This document shows, in pieces, positions 48,326 through 59,015 of a stretch of 64,000 nucleotides of DNA. Below the pieces are notes generated by a model that worked only from the letters and a program-made list of their open reading frames with translations, did not search any database and was not told the origin of the DNA. The position numbers and the translations under genes are program-made. How positions within the stretch are numbered: the first letter of the stretch is position 1; each line of letters starts with the position of its first letter. This stretch comes from Choristoneura fumiferana (Eukaryota; Arthropoda; Insecta; Lepidoptera; Tortricidae). The DNA lies in contig NC_133473.1 in the NCBI RefSeq assembly GCF_025370935.1, forward strand, positions 3,641,414 to 3,705,413. Direction: 5' to 3'.

Positions 48326-48584
48326 TAGTATAAAACTTCTGAAAATGTTTTACCTTAAATATTTCCATCTTCAATCTGAACCTCATAACTTTAACTATAT
48401 TTAAACGACCTCTAAGCAGGACAATTTATTCTTAAGTCAGTCTGCGATGTCTATATTTAGCAAGTTGCTATAAGTTCACAGCTTTGCATAGCAACTATTA
48501 CGACTATATTTTGATCTAGGTATACAATGAGTTTTAAAATTGAACCTTTATACATATTTCTGCAGGTGGCTGAGATTTACTATC

Positions 48585-48848
48585 TGAAAATAATTCCGAT
48601 CCGATTTGGCGATCCCTTACTCCAAAGAGCGAATCTACTGTGTTAAAAATGTAGTTGTGTTAAATACTTGTGATGTATAGATATCATTAAATAATATTGT
48701 AAATCTGTTTAAAAAAATATACATTGTTGAGTTTTTTGCCTGATTCTTGTCAACAGCAAAGGTTTTTTCGAACCTGTGGTAAATTTTCTCTGAGATTGAT
48801 AAATGCTTGTTATAGCCTAAATTGAATAAAGATATTATGACTTTGATA
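48585..48848 (+). mobile_element. LINE 3' end, copy 2 of a pair
   Basis: AATAATTCCGATCCGATTTGG to TTGAATAAAGATATTATGACT, collinear with 42050-42325. Both are in plus orientation. Confidence 0.7.
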
Positions 48849-48910
48849 GTTTTATTAAACACCCCGTAAAGTCTGTCAATTCCTCACTAGATATTTGTGT
48901 TTGCAATTTA

Positions 48911-49490
48911 AAAGCCAAAATGTCAAAAATGGAGCCCTTATAGTTTCGCCATGTCTGTCTGTCTGTCTGTCCGTCCGCGGCTTCGCTCAAGGACTATCAA
49001 TGCTAGATAGCTGTAATTTTGCACAAATATATCTTCTATGGACGTAACGGGTGATTTTTTTTTCATCCAAACTTGTAGTGTGGGGTATCATTGGTAGGTC
49101 TTTTAAAACCATTAGGGGGGTACTAAAACGATTTTTCGATTCATTGATTCGTTTGCGAAATATTCAACTTTAAAGTGCAAATTTTCATTAAAATCGAGCG
49201 CCCCCCCTCTAAAATCTAAACCGGTGGGTGGCAAAATATGAAAAAATTCAGGATGATAGTAAGTATATCAAACTTACAAGGAAAACTTTAAAGGTTAAGT
49301 TTTCTTGAGAATTATTAGTAGTTTAAGAGTAAATAGCAGCCTAAGGTATAAAATATTTTACCTAAACTTGGAATATTCGGTACAAAATACGAAATCCTCA
49401 GAAAAATATGACTTAATTTTTTCGTAATGGCTACGGAACCCTATTTCGAGCGTGTCCGACACGCTCTTGGCCGTTTTTTTATCTATTAAA
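48911..49490 (+). repeat. Repeat family A, copy 4
   Basis: AAGCCAAAATGTCAAAAATGG start, GTCTGTCTGTCTGTCCGTCC tract, CCCCCCTCTAAAATC, and end TGTCCGACACGCTCTTGGCC. Some 60 bp shorter than copy 1. Confidence 0.75.
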
Positions 49491-49664
49491 TGTATCAAGT
49501 TCTGATGGTCCCAACGGAAGACCAGCGTCGTCGAAAGGGCAGAATCATGCTGATTTGGGACCATTTCATGACTTTGATAGCTACGTTCCTTTTTTCTTTC
49601 TCCATGCTCTGTCACACATACACAACTTGCTAATTTTGTAATCTTTCTTAAGCTTTTTGCCATC

Positions 49665-49745
49665 ACCCCAGCCTCTTAAAATAAGAGGAATTGGACTGTA
49701 GTTCCCACGCGGCCTTCGTGCAGATTGGAAAATTTTTGTACAGGT
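49665..49745 (-). mobile_element. SINE-1, degenerate fragment
   Basis: CATCACCCCAGCCTC, AGTTCCCACGCGG and a trace of GTGCAGATTGG match the inverted SINE with many changes. Confidence 0.5.
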
Positions 49746-49945
49746 GTGGAAATAAATTGGTTTGAGGGTTTGTTGAGGGTTGGATCCTTTTTGTGAAACT
49801 ACGTCCAGTTTAGAAAAATAATGATTCAGAGACTTAACGCCTGTTGCAAGATTCGAGCAAGTTTGAATCTGATCTATTCAATTGCAGTATATAAAGGCGT
49901 TTTAAAATAGGTACAATAAACTAACATATCAAATCTATTTTAACA

Positions 49946-50110
49946 GCCGTGGTGCACTTCTGATTTGATCTATGGCCTCTCAAGCAGACGATCGTAGGTT
50001 TATATCCAAGCTTTACGGTTTAGGAAAACATCGTGAGAAAACCTGCACAATGCGTGTGTGTTAAGTTTCTAATCCGCATTGGGTTTACGTGGAAACTACG
50101 CCCCAAGCAC
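49946..50110 (+). mobile_element. SINE-1, old degenerate copy
   Basis: Head GCCGTGGTGCACTTCTGATTTG, then GGAAAACATCGTGAGAAAACC, and AATCCGCATTGGG. Many substitutions and small deletions, and no tail. Confidence 0.65.
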
Positions 50111-50190
50111 TTATTGGAAATATAGGACCATAAGGATGATTGGCTTCTTTTACAGTATCTCGAATGACTCAAGCGACATTGATCTCTGAA

Positions 50191-50397
50191 TCATCATCAT
50201 CATCATCCCAGCCTATTTACGTCCCACTGCTGGGCACAGGCCTCCTCTCAGAACAAGAGGGCTTCGGCCATAGTTCCCACGCGGGCCCAGTGCGTATTGG
50301 GAACTTCACACACACCATTGAATTGCTTCGCAGGTTTGTGCAGGTTTCCCCACGATGTTTTCCTTCACCGCAAAGCTCGTGGTAAATTTCAAATGTA
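50191..50397 (-). mobile_element. SINE-1, young 5'-truncated copy with target-site duplication
   Basis: Inverted (GAT)n tail at 50191, conserved body to GGTAAATTTCAAATGTA. ATCTCTGAA flanks both ends (50182-50190 and from about 50398), a clean duplication implying a recent insertion. Confidence 0.85.
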
Positions 50398-50686
50398 ATC
50401 TCTGAATATATCAATATATCTATCAAATTTTACTGATAATAATCAACTAATAAGTTTGGTAATTCGCTTCCGCCTGCTATGTTTGATGTTCCTTTATTAA
50501 GTTATTGTAGTATTCATTAATTAATATAAGTACACAAATTAGATGTTGTAAAAGAAAAGATTTTAAAATAGTAAATAGATAATAATAATTAAGAGTATAA
50601 CAACAAATGCTATACCCTACCAGGGTTCATGTTAACTTTTAGGAGCGTATGTTACATGTATGCAATATATAAATAAATAATTAAAA

Positions 50687-50688
<2 letters not shown>

Positions 50689-50718
<30 letters not shown>

Positions 50719-50719
50719 C
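50689..50719. repeat. (TA)n microsatellite
   Basis: An uninterrupted alternating TA tract of about 30 bp. Confidence 0.95.
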
Positions 50720-50962
50720 TTAAATAGTTTTATTTATTATCGTTTTCTTTGGACGTAGCCCAACCGTTACCAAGTGTGTTAGCTCTCATACATGTCGATA
50801 TAAAAGATGTTAATATGATGTGTCGGCCTTCAGGGTCTTGTCGTCCCGGCTGATAGAGAAGTTCTCTGACTGTACAGAGAGGTAATGCCACCAGTGTGGT
50901 GGGGTCTATGCCGCAGGAGGGCCTCTTAGATGGTGTTTTCTTTTAAAGTTAGGAATATTTAT

Positions 50963-51271
50963 GTGGTGGCCCAGTGGTTTGACCTATCGCCTCTCAACCA
51001 GAGGGTCGTGGGTTCAAACCCCGGCTCGTACCTCTGAGTTTTTCGAAATTCATGTGCGGAATTACATTTGAAATTTACCACGAGCTTTGCGGTGAAGGAC
51101 AACATCGTGAGGAAACCTGCACAAACCTGCGAAGCAATTCAATGGTGCGTGTAAAGTTCCCAATCCGCACTGGGCCCGTGTGGGAACTATGGCCCAAGCC
51201 CTCTTGTTCTGAGAGGAGGCCTGTGCCCAGCAGTGGGACGTATATAGGCTGGGATGATGATGATGATGATG
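50963..51271 (+). mobile_element. SINE-1, near full-length copy
   Basis: Lacks only the first few bases of the head (begins GTGGTGGCCCAGTGG), has the B-box-like GGGTTCAAACCCC, full body and an intact (GAT)n tail. Reads in two frames of 70-90 codons that recur in every copy and are not genes. Confidence 0.88.
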
Positions 51272-52520
51272 TAGTTTTTATTTTGTTTCCTATCATATTG
51301 TTGTTCTTGTGTTGTGAATAAATGAATGTTACTATTCACACCTTGTATTCAAATCGTTAGATATGGCATATTTGGCGACATCACCGTAGTGCCTCCTTTT
51401 GTTACACTCTTTAATGTTGACTTATTAATAAAACGTCTAGTCATGTTTTATAAATTAATTTATTTTCTCTACTTCTCGGTCTCGGACGATATACAAAAGT
51501 ATACAAAAATATTAAACTGCTACAGATTCAAACCTATCCGCAGATCGAATCGAGTTTGCTCAGTCGTTTCGACAACTTATTTTATAAATACAAATTCACA
51601 CCAAAATAACAAAATAAGATTGTATACAAATTTTTGCAAAGTATACAACAGATAAATCTAATTAAAGTTTTTTCGCTTTTAAAAAATCACGACTTTTTAA
51701 ACAGACTTAATTTCATTGAAATGTTATGTTCTTATTTTAAACCCTATCCAAATTTTATATCTAATTAAAATAAGGCAGTGGAAAGCTATATATTATATTT
51801 TATTACTTTTCGTTAAGCTACTGAAGAAATAATTTCTAACCGATTAATTTATCTATTTATATGAGTAGCGTTTATCCACGCTTTTCGAAATTGACAGCTA
51901 ATTTGTACAAATCTCTTTTTGGAATTTTACATTTATAATATTTACAATTTTGATAAATTTCACGATAAGCGATCACTGTCAGATATACGTTTCAATTGTC
52001 ATAATGTAGTTTTACTACATATTTACTACTGCATGTTATCATAAAATAAAAACGCTTGGCTATTAATCCAAATTAACATCTGTACAAATGCTTTATAGGT
52101 ATCTTCTAAATACATGTAAAGCCAATTCATGGCAAAATTCTATACCAATTAAAATAAATAAATAAAAGTAAAGAAGGAAGCGAGTACATGAAGCACGTGC
52201 GAGAATGGCACATGATTTAAGGCTTATAACTATATTAAAATAAAACCTTGTATTTCAAGATCAATGATGTTTATATGGATACTAAGATTCCAAGTCCAGT
52301 CTTGAATAATTAAGAGCTGCAATCGTCTCCTGTTTTGAAGATTTATGGAGCTAACAATTACATGTTTGCTTGCAATTTGTAATTGTATCTGAGAAGACGT
52401 GGACTTGCCTGGTATTTTCATTAAAGTATCTTAAATTATTTACCAATTATCATTATCAGGGTTAGTAAAATGTGAGAAAAAACGATTGAAATAACGCATG
52501 ACAATTATGATAATTATGAA

Positions 52521-52821
52521 GCCGTGGTGACATAGTGGTTTGACCTATCGCCTCTTAAGCGGAGGTCCGTGGGTTCAAACTCCGGCCCGTACCTAAGTTT
52601 TTCGAAATTCATGTGCTCAATTACATTTGAAATTTACCACGAACTTCACGGTGAAGGAAAACATCGTAAGGAAACCTGCACACACCTGTGAATTAACTCA
52701 ATGGTATGTGTGAAGTTTCTAATCCGCACTGGGCCCGCGTGGGAACTACGGCCCAAGCCCTCTCATTCTGAGAGGAGGCCTGTGCCCAACAGTGGGACGT
52801 TAATAGGCTGGGATGATGATA
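52521..52821 (+). mobile_element. SINE-1, full-length copy
   Basis: GCCGTGGTGACATAGTGG head, GGGTTCAAACTCC, diverged body (CACGAACTTCACGG), short GATGATGA tail. ATTATGA is present on both sides and may be the target-site duplication. Confidence 0.82.
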
Positions 52822-53371
52822 GATTATGACAACCCTAGCACTTAGATGAATTTTGCTCGCATTTTACGAACCCTGAGCATTAATTATACAACGTTCAGAC
52901 ACAAACTTGGCTAAAAAGGCTTAAGAAAGCGCGCATTGTTGACGATTTAAGTAAAACGCAAGGCGAAATATAATTTTACATTATTTACATTAAAAAACTA
53001 ATTAAATAATACGACTAAAGTAGTGCTAACATCACATTCATGGCCTAAATTCTAATAATATATACGTAAATAACCAAAAGGTAAATTAAGAAAACAGTAA
53101 ATATTTTAGTAAGTTCATTTAGGAACACGAATAAGATAAATAAAAAATATAAAATAACCGAAGCTCAAATTGAATTTGTTCACTAAACTATCACCTATTT
53201 ATTTACATTTGAGCACTCGACACATAGTGCATACTGTGACACTTTCGAAAAAGTTTCGAGTCTAATTTAGTTCTTAAAACTGACATAAACCATGACAGGG
53301 ACATTATTTTAAATCTATGTGACACCACGAGAGAAACAATACTGCCAAAGTGTATCCCACAGCACATATGG

Positions 53372-53519
53372 GTGAAGACCAAAAAGTTGCACACTTTACA
53401 GTTGTAGTTACTAGTAACTTTTTCCATCCTGACACGAAAATTAATGATACATTTGTACGGATTTGTAATTTTGTAATTTTAACTACCTGCGTTAAAGTGT
53501 GCAACTTTTTGGTCTTCAC
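53372..53519. mobile_element. MITE-like element with 27-bp perfect inverted ends
   Basis: GTGAAGACCAAAAAGTTGCA begins the left end and its reverse complement closes the right (27-bp match). The interior is non-coding. Overlapping minus frames of about 70 codons are artefacts. Confidence 0.75.
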
Positions 53520-53952
53520 TCACATCTAACTATCTGTTAGTAGATCTACGTATCACCCTGTGGTGCATCCAAATGCCACACATCACACAGCACAAGATTT
53601 CGTCGCCAAATAACTCATTTACTAACCTTTTCCAAGATGAAAGAGGATCATTGAGAGACTAAGTTGCAATCGACTTATTGTATATTGATTCAAAGTTAAA
53701 AATTGTATTGATTACTCTCCGTGATATGGTAAGTATATATTGCTAACTCCGTAACATTATAGTCGCTTTGCACTATCGAAATTTTCAGGAAAACTAAAAT
53801 AAAATAAAAATAGAATTGCATTTTTATGTAAGTGTCATAGCTAGCAGCAGCTGTACCTCACATATTTTGGCTGTGCTTATCAAAGACTAATTTAAAATTG
53901 TCAAATGAAGACGAACGAAATAACATAAACTTAACAAGCATATATGAAGGTA

Positions 53953-54149
53953 CAGATGTGCAAGTTGCGGAAAGTTTCCAAAAAGTTGGAAAAGTTCTCG
54001 GAAATTTCTGGAAATTTTCACATGAAATACAGGAAATTTAAATTTAAGAAACGGAAAGTTTCAATCCCCATACAAAATTGTGAGAAGTTTCGGAAATTTT
54101 CCTATATGAAAAATTCCGCAATTTTGGAAAGTTTCCTTTGGCACATCAG
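53953..54149. mobile_element. hAT-like MITE with duplicated flank
   Basis: Ends CAGATGTGCAA and inverted CTGATGTGCC. The flank TATATGAAGGTA is present at 53941-53952 and 54150-54161. CAG-initial ends with a duplication of at least 8 bp fit the hAT superfamily. The interior is rich in GGAAA/TTTCC motifs, which makes the 70-codon Lys/Phe-rich frame an artefact. Confidence 0.7.
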
Positions 54150-54216
54150 TATATGAAGGTAAGTAGTTAACAATTAACGTCTGTATGGTTTATGCCAGTG
54201 ACTTCGTAAAGGTAGA

Positions 54217-54306
54217 CTAGCCGGAAGCTCCGGATCCGTTCGTGTAGACGTCAGTAGCTGCTCGTTGGCCCGCTCGTATCACGTTCTGGACGGTTTGGGC
54301 AGCTCC
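54217..54306 (-). CDS. Probable last coding exon, Ala/Gln-rich tail
   Basis: Minus strand: acceptor TGTAAATTCCAG at 54307, then 29 codons to TAG at 54217 (GAAQTVQNVIRAGQRAATDV, then YTNGSGASG). Phase 0, matching the donor of the exon at 55030. Predicted amphipathic helix followed by a flexible Gly/Ser end. Joined to the upstream exon it reads FLGAAIQ-GAAQTVQN, a continuous Ala-rich helix, which supports the pair. Whether it belongs to the mucin-like gene to the right or to a small gene of its own is open. Confidence 0.6.
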   Translation of the reverse strand, partial: GAAQTVQNVIRAGQRAATDVYTNGSGASG

Positions 54307-55029
54307 CTGGAATTTACAGTTGAAACCATTTTAATAGTTACATCTTTGTCCTCTAGTGTTTGTACAACCTTATTTTGAATAAATGATTTTTATTATTATT
54401 ATTATTATTCATTTCAGAGACACACAAAATTGTGAAGTTTATAAAAAGGGTCATCAAAACTATTTGATTTTAAGACTTTATTTTCGAATTTCAACAAAAT
54501 TATAATTTCTAAGGGTTTGAAACGTTACAATCTAGTCAAAAAAAGTCTAGTTTGTGGGGGTACCTACTAAAGATTCAAATTAAATTATATTTCAGCGTTA
54601 ATACCATAGATGAAAGAATATTAAAGAAAAATTGTTAAACACGTGTAATTATGAAACATTGAACAGCTCAGAAATAAATTACATTTAGAAAGAGTTATTA
54701 GAGTTAATGTAAGGTTAAATTTGAACACTTGATAAGCCAATGTTGATAATGTTACTGAAAATGTCATGTCAATGTTGGATGAAGTGACATGATTGATCAG
54801 TTATTATGAAGATTTTAAACTTACAAAACGTCGTCAACGTACACAACGAACTGTCCTAAATTATACTAAAACACATTGAGTTAAAAACAAGATTAACTCT
54901 TTAACCTGCAATTAGAATTACTATTAGCATCATCATCAGTTGTGTAAAAGAGCAATGGCATTTTGATGCCTTGTAATAACAGCCAATGGATTATGCCTAA
55001 TAAAGATTTAACCTTTATGATATTTTTAC

Positions 55030-55149
55030 CTGTATTGCAGCTCCAAGAAACTGTGAAAATGCTCTGGTGACGTTAATTGCAGCTGACACAAGTTGGCCAC
55101 GACCTGGTGTTTGTTCCGAGGTCACTGCCCTGGGAGGCTCCAGAGGTAT
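55030..55149 (-). CDS. Probable penultimate coding exon (40 codons)
   Basis: Minus strand: ATAG acceptor at 55150 (weak polypyrimidine tract, preceded by an in-frame stop, so a splice is needed) and a good donor CAG|GTAAAA at 55030. Phase 0 at both ends, 120 nt: IPLEPPRAVTSEQTPGRG, then QLVSAAINVTRAFSQFLGAA. Contains an N-glycosylation-type NVT. It pairs in phase with 54306-54217, and with possible phase-0 donors inside the 58.5-kb exon (GSGPF|GTAGGG or TSNR|GTGGGT), which would make these two exons an alternative C-terminus of the mucin-like protein. The 66-codon plus frame here is the shadow. Confidence 0.55.
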
Positions 55150-56608
55150 CTATTCATGATCAGATGTCAGATGAATTATTTGATGTACATGTCGAAGGAG
55201 CAGAAGCCAAGTGTAGAAATAAGTTCGGGCTTGTTGCTTTATCAAGTTTAAAAAAAAAGTCGTCAATAGAATATTAGTTTATAGACTTGTGTGTCACTTT
55301 GCGAAGATACAACAACTAATACTTTCTACTAGTCGTCATTCGGTTTGTTAGGAAACGGTTGTGTCTTCGCTAAAGCTTTCAACATAATGTGCCATACAGG
55401 CGTAACTGTCTTGCACTTTTGATAGCGGAGCGATAATTATTTATATTTTTCAATATTTACTAATGATTTTAAGCAACTCGCCCTCAATTTGAAAGCTAAA
55501 TATGAAATTGTAATTAAAAACAGGAAACGAAAAATATATCATAATACATTCAGAGGGTAGTTTAAAGTTAGTGCCAGTGCTAATGACTGCATGCAATATG
55601 CAGAAGTGGAGTTAGCGTGTTAAATATAGTGACAGTAAGAATAAAGTGAAATTGGGTAATAATTACAATAAAGTTTGTACATTTCCATAAAGTGGTGACG
55701 TTATTTACAAAAATTAGAATAAATCAGTATTAACTAGCTTATTGTACAACGTGTTGATACATTACAAGATATAGATTACATTTGGTAGTATTAATAGGAT
55801 AACAGAATTAGATTGCAAGCTAAGACAGTTAGAGAATCAGTTGGTCAGGTTAAGACTAGATAGTTGTATCAGTTGTTTTTACTCACCACTAAATTGGAGT
55901 GCCGTCATACTATCACTATTTTATTAAGTACAATAATGTATACATGTTATAACTACACAAAGTTGTATCAGGTATAAAAATAATATTGAGGCTATCAACA
56001 GAAATGGAATGAAATAAAGCAAATTTATAATCATTTTAACTTTTGTACTGTATGTAGTAAATCAAATAGTAACTGCATAATTGCCCATTAAAATTAAATT
56101 CAATCAATTTGATACATATAAGTCTCATTTACCAATTTCAGTGCCTGCTGTTGGTCAAGCATCTATTCATATCCCCTCTAAAATGTGAGTAGGTACTTTT
56201 CTGAACATCCAATTGTAGACTCTTTACCCTTCTTTACCAACTCCAAAACAGTGGGGAATCCTACTATCGTCGTTTTTTCCCAAATTACCTCTATATTTTT
56301 TTAATAATATAATGTCATTACTGAATATATAATAAATAGAAACATAATAATTACAAATAGTAGACGACACTCCTTATATGAAACACTTTAGCTGCATTCA
56401 CTTCACTGTTATATTATTTTACAACACAACATTTAGTAGGTTGTGGATTGGTATTGGATCTACGGATTCCAAGGTATATTTACATATGGCATATGGGAGT
56501 GCTTCCTTAGAAGCTGAGTGGAGTGAAGCAGAGCTTAGACGAGCCGAACCCACCAATCACATCAGTTGTAATCAACGTCGCGTCCCGCTCCCCTTGTAAT
56601 GTGATACT

Positions 56609-56741
56609 GCAGGGCTACTACGAAATTCGAAAATCGAAGTTCGTGTCGTTTGGTCCTTCTGACGTATACTATTTAATACGAGAGCGAGAGGGACGGTACG
56701 ATACGAACTTTGATTTTCGAACTTCGGAGTAGGCCTTCTGG
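56609..56741. mobile_element. Palindromic family P, copy 4
   Basis: GCAGGGCTACTACGAAATTCG and inverted TTCGAACTTCGGAGTAGGCC ends. Centre ATTTAATACGAGAGCGAGAG as in copy 3. Confidence 0.8.
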
Positions 56742-56902
56742 ACCTGGCCTTGTTGTCTAATAGAATTATAAAGAATCACAATCGTATTATTCACCACTTC
56801 TTTTGGTCACGAGGCACTTATGGCTTTAGGCCTCGTCTTTACGAAATTAGAAAGAGATGGTGAATGCGATCTCGAACATCAGCGCGTTAGACAATATGGC
56901 CT

Positions 56903-57010
56903 CAGAGGGTCTACTCCGAAATTCGAAAATCGAAGTTCGTATCGTACTGGCCCTCTCTCTCTCGTTTTAAATAGTATAAGCTCCAGTTCGATTTTCGTAG
57001 TAGCCCTGCT
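56903..57010. mobile_element. Palindromic family P, copy 5 (opposite centre)
   Basis: Lies 160 bp from copy 4. GGTCTACTCCGAAATTCG...TTTTCGTAGTAGCCCTGCTG ends. The central block (CTCTCTCTCGTTTTAAATAG) is inverted relative to copy 4. Confidence 0.75.
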
Positions 57011-57239
57011 GATTTGAACAATCAAGATTATCCTCTTCTCCATCTCGCTTTCAAACCTTGTGGTGGTATTGTGTATCTCCATACCGATACACTTAAGGCA
57101 GACAAAATCCTTTTATATCTTTAAATCCAAAGGCAGCACTATCCGTCATCATATGTATGACTGTTAAAGCTAGTTTATATTAAATTTGTATGTATCTATT
57201 TAAATATATTTGATGTAAATGTGTATTGTATGTATAGTT

Positions 57240-57480
57240 CGTTTTATGTAGTTTTTTAATTGCACCATCTGCTAAAATTTATTTCGTATTTATTTCTATT
57301 ATAAAGGTTGTGTGGAAGAGATCATTCTGAAGCGATAGCCGCCTATTGCTTACCTTATTATTTTTTCTCTACCTATATGTTTCTGTATTGCTTGCTATAT
57401 TGCGGTGAAAGAGTCATTGCATTGTATTATATTGGTCGTTACCGAACATCTCGTTTCGATTACACGAACATGTTATGTGA
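57240..57480 (+). mobile_element. Possible LINE 3' end fragment
   Basis: 'gttgtgtggaagagatc' followed by GAAGCGATAGCCGCCTATTG resembles the 3' region of a common insect non-LTR retrotransposon (from memory; no second copy in this window). Confidence 0.4.
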
Positions 57481-58094
57481 TTGGTGAGTTCTGTACTTTT
57501 CCGTTCCTCTTCTATGGTAGCACACCCTTAGAGTTATAAGTACTACGATCAATGACGATTTTTACGAACATTTCTATTGTAGTGCAATTACAGTTTTCAC
57601 TAGTCATATGAAAAGATTCTTTTAAAAGTTAAGTTTTTTCTTCTACGTATTGTATTAAACCGTTCGTTGTGACACAAAAATAAAAGAATGGATAACCGCA
57701 AAAGTCAGCATTGAAGAAACTAACCATATGCTTCTTTAATTTGGTTAATCAAATCTACTGGATAAGGTTGGCATTAACACATTATCGACTAGATGTTACT
57801 TTGATAAAATATAAGGAATTGTTGCTTAGAAATATACCTAATATTTTGGTAATAATTTCTATGCAGAACTTGTGATGTTATACTTAATAAGTGATGAACG
57901 AGAATATGTGTGATTGTGACATGAAATGATATTAAAAACAAAATTCTGGTTAATGGTACAGAAGATTGAATGCAGAATGTACATATTGTGCAAAGTAAAA
58001 TCTAGCCTTTACCTTGGTTATAATATCTCCAATGTTTTCCAGACACACCACGTGCAGACGTGTATTGAGTAACACCATAATGTAATTATATTTT

Positions 58095-58100
58095 TTTATT
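58095..58100 (-). terminator. Poly(A) signal AATAAA
   Basis: Minus-strand AATAAA 350 bp past the TGA at 58450, the nearest clear signal for the 3' end of the mucin-like transcript. Confidence 0.4.
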
Positions 58101-58449
58101 AGAAACTCTCAATGTAATCTGCTCAAAATCCAAACCAATGAAGCTATCAACAATAAATTAAAAATAAAACAATTTTTCTATACACAAAATACAATTTAAA
58201 ACTAAAGGGGATGTTACAATGGGGAAAGGACGTCTACTACTTGCCTTAACCATATGTAACAATTCCGAGTATTTTTCTATTTACAATTATTCACCAACAA
58301 CTCCCATAGTGCTGTACATAGTTTTTATAGACTTAGATTAAATAGGAACAGAATCAAAAATAACTGATCATAATTTAATAAGCAATTTTGATTTTTACTA
58401 TACTATTCAAGTCCATTACCTAATTCGTATTTAATCTAGTCTGCTGCCT

Positions 58450-58773
58450 TCACCCCCAATCACACAACTTTAGTAAAATAGATGCGAAACCCACTCTGTT
58501 TGAGGTCGGCTGTGTGTCTGCATTCCCTACAAATGGGCCCGAGCCAAACCAGTTGACTCTATTGCTCGTTGCTTGGGAAGCAGAGACCGAAGCCGTAGGA
58601 GCGGGATCAGGTCTTCTATTAGGTCTTTTGGCTCCTGTTCCTGACCCCGTTTCCCTCCACGTCTGCCAGAGCCACGCTAGGCCGTCCAAGATAGGTCTTC
58701 TCGGTGCAGGCGGCGGTGGCGGCGTCGTCGTTCGTCTAGCTTTCGGCGTCACTACCACTTGATTGAGCAATGC
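58450..58773 (-). CDS. Mucin-like gene, C-terminal exon (form ending at 58450)
   Basis: Acceptor with branch-site-like TTGCTAACTATAACC and TAG at 58774, phase 0, 107 codons and TGA. It starts ALLNQVVVTPKARRTTTPPP, continues with a proline run, then a Trp-rich segment (LDGLAWLWQTWRETGSG), an Arg/Pro/Ser-rich stretch and ends FASILLKLCDWG. The change from Thr-rich linkers to an aromatic, basic C-terminus suggests a distinct terminal domain. Possible donors inside the exon (GTAGGG after GSGPF; GTGGGT after TSNR) would skip the last residues and join the exon at 55149 in phase. Confidence 0.75.
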   Translation of the reverse strand, partial: ALLNQVVVTPKARRTTTPPPPPAPRRPILDGLAWLWQTWRETGSGTGAKRPNRRPDPAPTASVSASQATSNRVNWFGSGPFVGNADTQPTSNRVGFASILLKLCDWG

Positions 58774-59015
58774 CTACGAGGTTATAGTTAGCAAGTTATC
58801 CTAGATAGATAAAGAACATGCGAAATCCAGAGAGAAATATTAGAATGTATATTAAATAGTGTATGAAGCCAGAGACGAAAATAAGTCTGATGAACGAGAA
58901 GCGTTTTGATGATAGGTTTAGATGTGACATGAGCTTCTTTAAAAGAAATTAGTGTTCACTTATTCCTTTGAAAGAAGTAATCAAATAAGAAAATAGAAGA
59001 AAACTTGGGACTAAC

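Larger units (their letters stand above)
37986..54216. other. Repeat-rich region without a supportable gene
   Basis: About 16 kb. Apart from the listed elements the sequence is AT-rich and no exon with matched splice sites and phase could be found. A plus-strand ATG frame at 51326-51655 (109 codons) shows no domain and is probably chance. Confidence 0.55.
55150..58449 (-). other. Probable intron or 3' region between mucin-like gene exons
   Basis: 3.3 kb of AT-rich DNA. It contains two copies of palindromic family P (56609-56741, 56903-57010), a LINE-like 3' end near 57240-57480, and a minus-strand ATG stretch at 58021-58089 (MVLLNTRLHVVCLENIGDII) that ends at a good donor (AAG|GTAAAG) but has no acceptor. 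Nothing else recognisable. Confidence 0.45.

Noticed and set aside
50689..50719. Origin or CRISPR-like repeat
   Set aside because: Simple (TA)n microsatellite. No spacer-repeat pattern occurs anywhere in the window.
53944..54156. Lys/Phe-rich 70-codon frame
   Set aside because: Read-through of a hAT-like MITE rich in GGAAA and TTTCC.
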